Source: Cercis canadensis (Eukaryota > Streptophyta > Magnoliopsida > Fabales > Fabaceae). From it: a DNA stretch of 64,000 nt. Position 1 is the stretch's first letter. The number at the start of each line of letters is the position of its first letter. The stretch covers positions 62,001-126,000 of the forward strand of contig QAOA01003708.1 of assembly GCA_003255065.1 (NCBI GenBank), written 5' to 3'. Both the position numbers and the translations under genes were made by a program. The notes beneath the pieces were generated by a model. It was given only the letters and a program-made list of their open reading frames with translations. It was not told where the DNA came from and searched no databases. This document shows, piece by piece, positions 58,731-64,000 of this stretch.

Positions 58731-61250
58731 TCACTCAGCTTGCCCATTTGGTAGCTGTATCTTGCTGTTGGACGACCCCTGAATAAGGCATTGCCATGAA
58801 ACGGGCAGCTCTGCTGCTTCAATTATGTTCTCTTGCACTGCTGCAACTGTAAACTGCTGAACTAAGGACAGTCACAGTTCAACGTTCTAAGGCTATGTTA
58901 GTGAGAAGTGGAGAAGTGAAAATATGCAATGTGTTTGAACATGCATAATTGTCAGAACACTATAGCAAAACCTAAGATTACCACATCAGTAAGTTCAAAT
59001 GCAACTGAAGGACTAATAAGAATGCATCTGGATTCAACAATTGGGAATAAGCATGCCCGCCTACCAGAATAGCAGAGCTTATTATTACATCCAATCGACT
59101 GTATAATAGACTCCATGTGATGCTCTCGTTAAAAGGTGCCACTGCTTGCACTTATTGACATTTACTGCTACCATAGAGTGTCTACGTGTCTGTGCGAACA
59201 ACTGACATAAAAATGAGGACAACCTCCTTCTATGCTCCTAGAAAATAATTTCCAATAGAGATGTTAAATAAATTTTCTACCTTTCAACCAGTCCTTTCCA
59301 ACTTCAAGTGTCAACAATTCTGGCTAAACTTCCTCACTGTTGTGTTTATAGCATCATTACATTACATCACCTTCATCATCATCATCATTGTCAAGGCTAG
59401 AGGCATACCAGGCAGCAGAATTAAAAATTTGTTAAAATCAATACTCTCCTTGTACAGGGTAAAAGTGCATTACAAAGGTAGTTCTGATAAGGAACAGATC
59501 AAGTAATAAGAATTTCTCAAGTATTTAAGCCAGAATAAAAAGATAAATGAGCTGCGATCTTACTGAATTCAACTGCACTTGCTTATATTCCAGCGAATAT
59601 GTACCCATTGCTTTTGTCTATCAACGTCACTAAATTGCCTAGAAACTCTTTGATTCTGAATAATAATAGAATTCTGAACATTTGACATGAAAATTTACAA
59701 AACTGAAATCTTCTATAACTTCACACAATTCCTTTGTGAGCTTTCTACAAAGAATATTGACATTAGTTCATCTAACATACTACTCAGTATCAAAGCAAAC
59801 AGCCATTTAATTGAAGTAATAGCAAATATAAGAACATAATTAACCTGAATTATCCAGAGAGGGTGAGAGAAAAAAAACATCAAATGCCACATCCTTAACA
59901 TTCATCATCTCGTTTCTCACGGGTGCCTTACGGAAACATTAAAAGAATTAGGAAATGTTCAAGGTTAACCCAGAAATGACAGTCTCTTCTTCTCAAAAGC
60001 AGTCGAAAGGAATTCATGATATCATATGATATATAAAAACAAAACAAACTTCCACCCAACCCATTCAAACCGATCTTTATCAACATTTCCACCTATTCAC
60101 TTCAATCTGTAGTCACTATTCTTTATTCAAACAAAAATACAATATTTAGAAGCCAATCAACAACCAGGGAATTTGACAAAGGCACACTTATCATAAGGAC
60201 AACTTTGATCCTAGTGCATTATAGCTATCTCAACTGAAGAAAATCAACCAAAGACCAGATCATTATGGGATTGATTATCTTCTAAGCATTTCTCATTATG
60301 AGCTGCTATTACTGAGGCAACATCGCACATTGAGAAATTATTAAATCCAACTTATACAGCTTGAATACTCCATTTCATATCTTATTATTAGTCCATCAAG
60401 TGACAACAATAATGCTTAGATGTTACTGGAAACATAAAAGCTGAATCTTAAATGTCTTTGACTCCTTCCATTCTCAAGTAAGACATAGAATGACTTAACA
60501 TCAAAGAAATGTCACACCAACTCAAGATGGGATCATATGCCCATGGTAGAAAAGAAACACAAGACACCGTGGAATTGCTACATCTTAAGTAAGGAAACAA
60601 CTAAAAATTGTCAAAACTACATCATAGTGCTACTAAATTTTGAAGTATGGTTAGCAAGCAAAGATTCTCCATATAATTCAGCACTGCTAAATTTTCTAGA
60701 CATCACACCTGTACTTAGTAGAGAAAGGATCCTGATCAAGATGGTACTGAAAGTTTGACAAGTCTTGCACATCTTTAAAGAAATCAAGGTTAAAGGCTGC
60801 ACCATCCAAAAATTAAATAATTATGGATCTCTGTCACCTCTAACCAGTGTTAAATTTTTTGTATATTTCATCCCTAACATCTTAAAAGTAAGTAACTACT
60901 GCACCTAGCCTTACATAGCTCTCAGTTAGTTAAATCAGTCTTTGGCAAGACATATTTGCGAGAGTTCTAAATGAAGAACTGTAGATAACAGTAGAAGCAA
61001 TGCACTAGTATATTTCCCAGGATCATTACAAAGATGGGCATCAATTAAGTGCACTGCAGACAAAAGCATAAAATGAACAAGCGAATAAGTTCTTATAATG
61101 ATATAAACAATTTGATATCACCAAATTATAGAGAACAGAAGTATACCCTTATTTTCAACTCTTTTGAGAGTTTCATGACAAGCTTCTTGGCATTCGAATG
61201 AAGAAAAAATAATTCCAGTAGACCAGGAAAATCAAAGAGTAGATAGTGAA
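58731..61250 (-). pseudogene. GPN-loop GTPase 2 (QQT1-type) pseudogene, 5'-truncated
   Basis: Exon-like segments in the right order on the minus strand match GPN2. 61250-61147: HYLLFDFPGLLELFFLHSNA then KKLVMKLSKELKIR. 61061-60935: SAVHLIDAHLCNDPGKYTSA then LLLLLSTVLHLELSQICLAK, ending D and TGA. 60797-60708: AFNLDFFKDVQDLSNFQYHL then DQDPFSTKYR. 58850-58731: VAAVQENIIEAAELP and an unrelated end. Functional GPN2 assembles RNA polymerase II. Damage is extensive. The G3 motif FDFPGQVELF has become FDFPGLLELF. A TGA and a codon loss sit where NVLSKIDL is expected. The acceptor AG before LSAVHLID appears lost. The block after KYR is barely recognisable, and the N-terminal part with the P loop and Gly-Pro-Asn loop is absent. 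A possible replacement first exon lies at 61531-61699. Confidence 0.72.
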
Positions 61251-61530
61251 CTGAAATGTTAATACTATTGTCAGCCATTGAAGTAGATCAACTGAACAAT
61301 GGGAATAATACATAGTCTATAACAAGACTATAAATTATTGTGTGTTTATTAAGCCAATAGATACATATAGTAATTAAGGCATAACGCATCAACCTTTCAG
61401 ACATTCAAGATCTAGAAAATTATTAGTCCACGCCTTCCATGATTATGAAAATGCGATGACAAACATTTATAACAGGTCATCAGACAGAGGCAGAGCTATT
61501 AATTAAGCTGAAGAGATGAAGAAAACTTAC

Positions 61531-61699
61531 TTGAACAACTGACTATACTGCGAGGGGCCAAAGAGAACCGTTTAAATCTGAAGAAGATTCGGGACCTGGC
61601 GGCCGGCGCTGCCGTGGCTGGCACCGTAGTGAGAGAGAGCAGGGCAAATCCCGAATGGCGGCCGTCGTGGCTGTAGCAAAATGTAGTGTTTAAAAGCAT
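61531..61699 (-). CDS. Possible novel first exon with a transit-peptide-like sequence
   Basis: The minus-strand ATG at 61699 opens 56 codons (MLLNTTFCYSHDGRHSGF onward) rich in Ser, Ala, Arg and Phe and lacking acidic residues apart from one Asp. That composition resembles an organellar targeting peptide. It ends at a strong donor (CAA|GTAAGT). The leftover base joins in phase with the GPN2-like segment whose acceptor is at 61251-61252, giving SCS-IHYLLFDFPG. The sequence is GC-rich against its surroundings. It starts only 14 bp downstream of the tRNA-Pro 3' end on the same strand, which leaves little room for a normal promoter. It may be a chance frame; no homologue is recognised. Confidence 0.3.
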
Positions 61700-61713
61700 T
61701 ATAGACGCGCAAT

Positions 61714-61785
61714 GGGGCGTTCCGAGAATCGAACTCGGGACCTCTCGCACCCAAAGCGAGAATCATACCACTAGACCAAACGCCC
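61714..61785 (-). tRNA. trnP-UGG: tRNA-Pro (TGG anticodon)
   Basis: The 72-nt minus-strand sequence folds as a complete cloverleaf. The acceptor stem is GGGCGTT/AACGCCC with discriminator C. The D arm contains the A box TGGTCTAGTGGTATG. The anticodon stem TCTCGC/GCGAGA carries loop TTTGGGT with anticodon TGG. The T arm GTCCCGAGTTCGATTCTCGG contains the B box GTTCGATTC. CCA is not encoded and there is no intron, as expected for a nuclear gene. No convincing oligo-T terminator lies immediately downstream; the nearest T run on the transcribed strand is 'acattttgc' near 61680. Confidence 0.96.
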
Positions 61786-62868
61786 GATTTGAGAAGGATA
61801 GTCTTAAATGTTTTAAATATTTAATATTTTTTGCTAGGAATCCAAAAATTACATTAACAAAATAAACCCAAAATTGACAAAGGTGCAGTGCAGAGCTGCA
61901 AAGTCTTGCAGTGGGACAGGCGTAATGGGTTAAATGCGAGCTGTCATCATAATTCGAGTGTGATGCAAGATTGGAACAGCCATCGCACACCCATCATTGC
62001 AGGCTCGTGTATTAAATTACACCACACACTTGTAAATCTGAGTAAGGACGCATCTCTCAAGTTTTCAAGGATTCAGTCATCTCATGGTAATCTTTCTTAC
62101 TAGAAAGATATCACATTCTACACCAAGGAAGTAAAAAAGCATAAGCCTATACACTTATGAGTCAGATTAGTGTGCATTCTCCAACTTTGTAACTCAAGAA
62201 AAAAAAATATATATGTGTCCTATTATATGAAAAGTGAGGGTTGAAAATGAAGCAAGCCAGCTGGATGTTGGATAATAAAGTGCTGGCAGTTGCCAATTGG
62301 AGGCATGGGACCCCAAAATTATGAAGTGGCTTTCTAAAGAATTACATATGATTAAACTAAAATAGGTAATCCCGAATGCGAAAGGCTTGACCTCGAAACA
62401 GAAATTCCAGCGAAATTCTGTTGTTATGGCCATGCTCTACACCTCACATTTACATTCATGAAATATTGAAAGTTATAATTCTTTCTCAACAATGCCAATT
62501 ATACGTTTTGACCGTTTTGTTTTTCTAAGTACTTGTTGATCTGAGTATTTCTTAATTTTCACTCATTTATCTTCACAGTTACAGAGTAGAGACAGTGAGA
62601 GAAATAAAAATATCTGGGAGAAAACGGTAGTTAGGTGCTTAAAATTTGGACAAAATGATTGTGAATGACGCTTTCATTGTTAGGAGGCCTACTTTTGGTC
62701 TCCGCAATTTCCTGCAGCCCATATTTCTCCTTCCCCTTTTTCCTTATCTCTCACTCTTGTTCTGTTCTTCCCTCTATGCTCTAGTGACAACGCTAGACTT
62801 AGAGAAACAGAGAGAGATAATAATCTGCTAGCACGCACCTGGGTAAGAAGGTGAGAGGATAAGCAAGT
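61786..62868. other. Intergenic region and WLIM1 upstream region
   Basis: No gene seen in about 1 kb. From about 62690 the sequence turns pyrimidine-rich (ttcctgcagcccatatttct, ctctcactcttgttctgttc), typical of a plant 5' leader, ending at the WLIM1 ATG. The short open frame at 62646-62831 would lie within this leader and has no family resemblance. Confidence 0.6.
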
Positions 62869-64000
62869 ATGGCATTTGCAGGAACAACCCAGAAGTGCAT
62901 GGCTTGTGACAAAACCGTTTATCTGGTTGATAAGTTAACTGCAGATAACCGAGTTTACCACAAAGCTTGCTTCCGATGCCACCATTGCAAAGGAACCCTC
63001 AAGGTATCTCTCTCTCTCTCTCTCTGTCTACCGTGTATGAGAATTGTACATATAATTCTTCTCTAGTTCAGGTTTCTAGGCTTGGATCTGGTGTCTGTTG
63101 TTAATCATCAGAGTAATGAATGGCATCAGTTTTAGCACTTGCTTTAATTTAGTTCTCTGCTGTTTCCATAATTCAGCATTTTCATCCCAGGACATTATCT
63201 GTCAGAACTTTAATCTCTTCCTCATACGATCATATTTTCTCTGTTTCTGGTTTGTGTGTAGTCTTAATCTTCATTCCCAAGAATCCATCCAAATATTGGA
63301 ACTTCTACATATTAATATTCGTTTAAATCTGTGGGTTTTAAGGTAGATCTGATTGTTTGTCCTCTTGTTGATGTTTTATTGCTAGAATTGATGTAACAAA
63401 CTCTAGTTTTGGTAGTTTTAGACCACATTTTTGCTTGTCGGTATTTTGAGCAATATTACTAAGAACATAAAGTTTTACTGACAGACTGATGTATCTGTTG
63501 CAGCTTAGCAACTACAACTCTTTTGAGGGAGTTCTGTACTGCAAGCCACACTTCGACCAACTGTTCAAAAGAACTGGTAGCCTTGACAAAAGCTTCGAAG
63601 GTAACAATGGGTCAAGAATCGAATTACTAAATGTCCCCACCATGCTTTTTCTTCTCAGTAACTCAACTCTACTTCTTTTTCCTGATCAGGGACACCAAAA
63701 ATTGCTAAACCGGAAAAAAACATTGATAATGAGGTAATAAATACAAATTTCGGTACTTGCGAATTAACAACAGAACAGTTTCAGCTTTCTTGCATTCAAC
63801 TAATTTTTGAGCTGTTTTAACCAGAAACCTGCAGCAACCAAAGTCTTAGGTATGTTTGGTGGAACCAGAGATAAATGTGCTGGTTGTCAGAAAACAGTCT
63901 ATCCTACAGAGAAGGTAACTGCTTGATCCAAATTCTTGCCCATTTGACACACGCTAAATGCCACCATTGATAAGCATAAAGTGTTCATTGGCACGCAATT
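62869..64000 (+). CDS. WLIM1: WLIM1-type LIM-domain protein (5' part; runs off the window)
   Basis: Four exons are visible: 62869-63003, 63504-63600, 63690-63733 and 63825-63914, all with GT-AG introns and consistent phases; the fifth and later exons lie beyond 64000. The 122 residues seen contain the complete first LIM domain. Zinc ligands are Cys10, Cys13, His31, Cys34 and Cys37, Cys40, Cys58, His61. A linker with SLDKSFEGTPKIAKPEK follows, then the start of the second LIM domain (CAGCQKTVYPTEK). Plant WLIM proteins have two LIM domains, are about 190-200 residues long, and bind and bundle actin filaments; some also enter the nucleus. The start MAFAGTTQKCMACDKTVYLV is the near-invariant WLIM1 N-terminus. 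A CT microsatellite lies just inside intron 1 (63005-63027). Confidence 0.95.

Noticed and set aside
1..64000. CRISPR arrays, operons, prokaryotic regulatory sites
   Set aside because: The intron-containing genes, tRNA/U4 structure and transposon types are those of a plant nuclear genome; no regularly spaced repeat-spacer array is present.

Overview
The window is nuclear DNA from a flowering plant, most likely a eudicot. The evidence is GT-AG introns, AT-rich intergenic DNA, plant-only families (AIR12/DOMON, RABA5, CC-NB-LRR, WLIM1, ZCF37-like), a plant-type U4 snRNA promoter, and abundant short SINEs, MITEs and Mutator-like (MULE) ends. It is a draft assembly: there is one 570-base gap (13348-13917) and about a dozen single Ns, and at least three of these sit exactly between near-identical copies of 220-250 bp, as if overlapping contig ends had been abutted.

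Layout. 1-6.9 kb is intergenic DNA with SINEs, a TIR element and a compact Pack-MULE-like element (4116-5121) carrying a piece of a plant O-fucosyltransferase gene. 6.9-16.9 kb holds a tandem pair of DOMON redox genes: a single-exon AIR12-like gene (apoplastic GPI-anchored b-type cytochrome) and a three-exon cytochrome b561/DOMON gene, separated by the gap. 16.9-26.9 kb is a gene-poor repeat region with a 416-bp MULE-type MITE. 26.96-37.95 kb is one 14-exon gene for a 1023-residue protein combining a class 3 lipase domain, a P-loop region and a C-terminal membrane segment. On the minus strand follow a U4 spliceosomal RNA gene (40.16-40.32 kb) and a RABA5-type Rab GTPase (41.25-43.68 kb). 45-50 kb has a LINE endonuclease scrap and an NLR resistance-gene homologue that lacks its whole nucleotide-binding core, with a decayed C-terminal tail downstream. 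50.5-52.9 kb is a mosaic: duplicated MULE-like ends, a CT-rich minisatellite, and fragments of a PIP aquaporin, a seryl-tRNA synthetase and an unidentified gene. A ZCF37-like gene (54.56-55.36 kb), MITEs, a decayed GPN2/QQT1-type GTPase pseudogene (58.7-61.25 kb), a tRNA-Pro gene and the 5' part of a WLIM1 LIM-domain gene running off the right edge complete the window.

Working together. AIR12 and CYB561-DOMON proteins act in ascorbate-linked electron transfer at the plasma membrane; RABA5 acts in trans-Golgi to plasma-membrane traffic; U4 acts in splicing; WLIM1 bundles actin. The order AIR12, lipase, RABA5 matches, from memory, consecutive Arabidopsis loci on chromosome 3 (AT3G07390-AT3G07400-AT3G07410), so this looks like a conserved syntenic block into which transposons, the U4 gene and NLR debris have been inserted.
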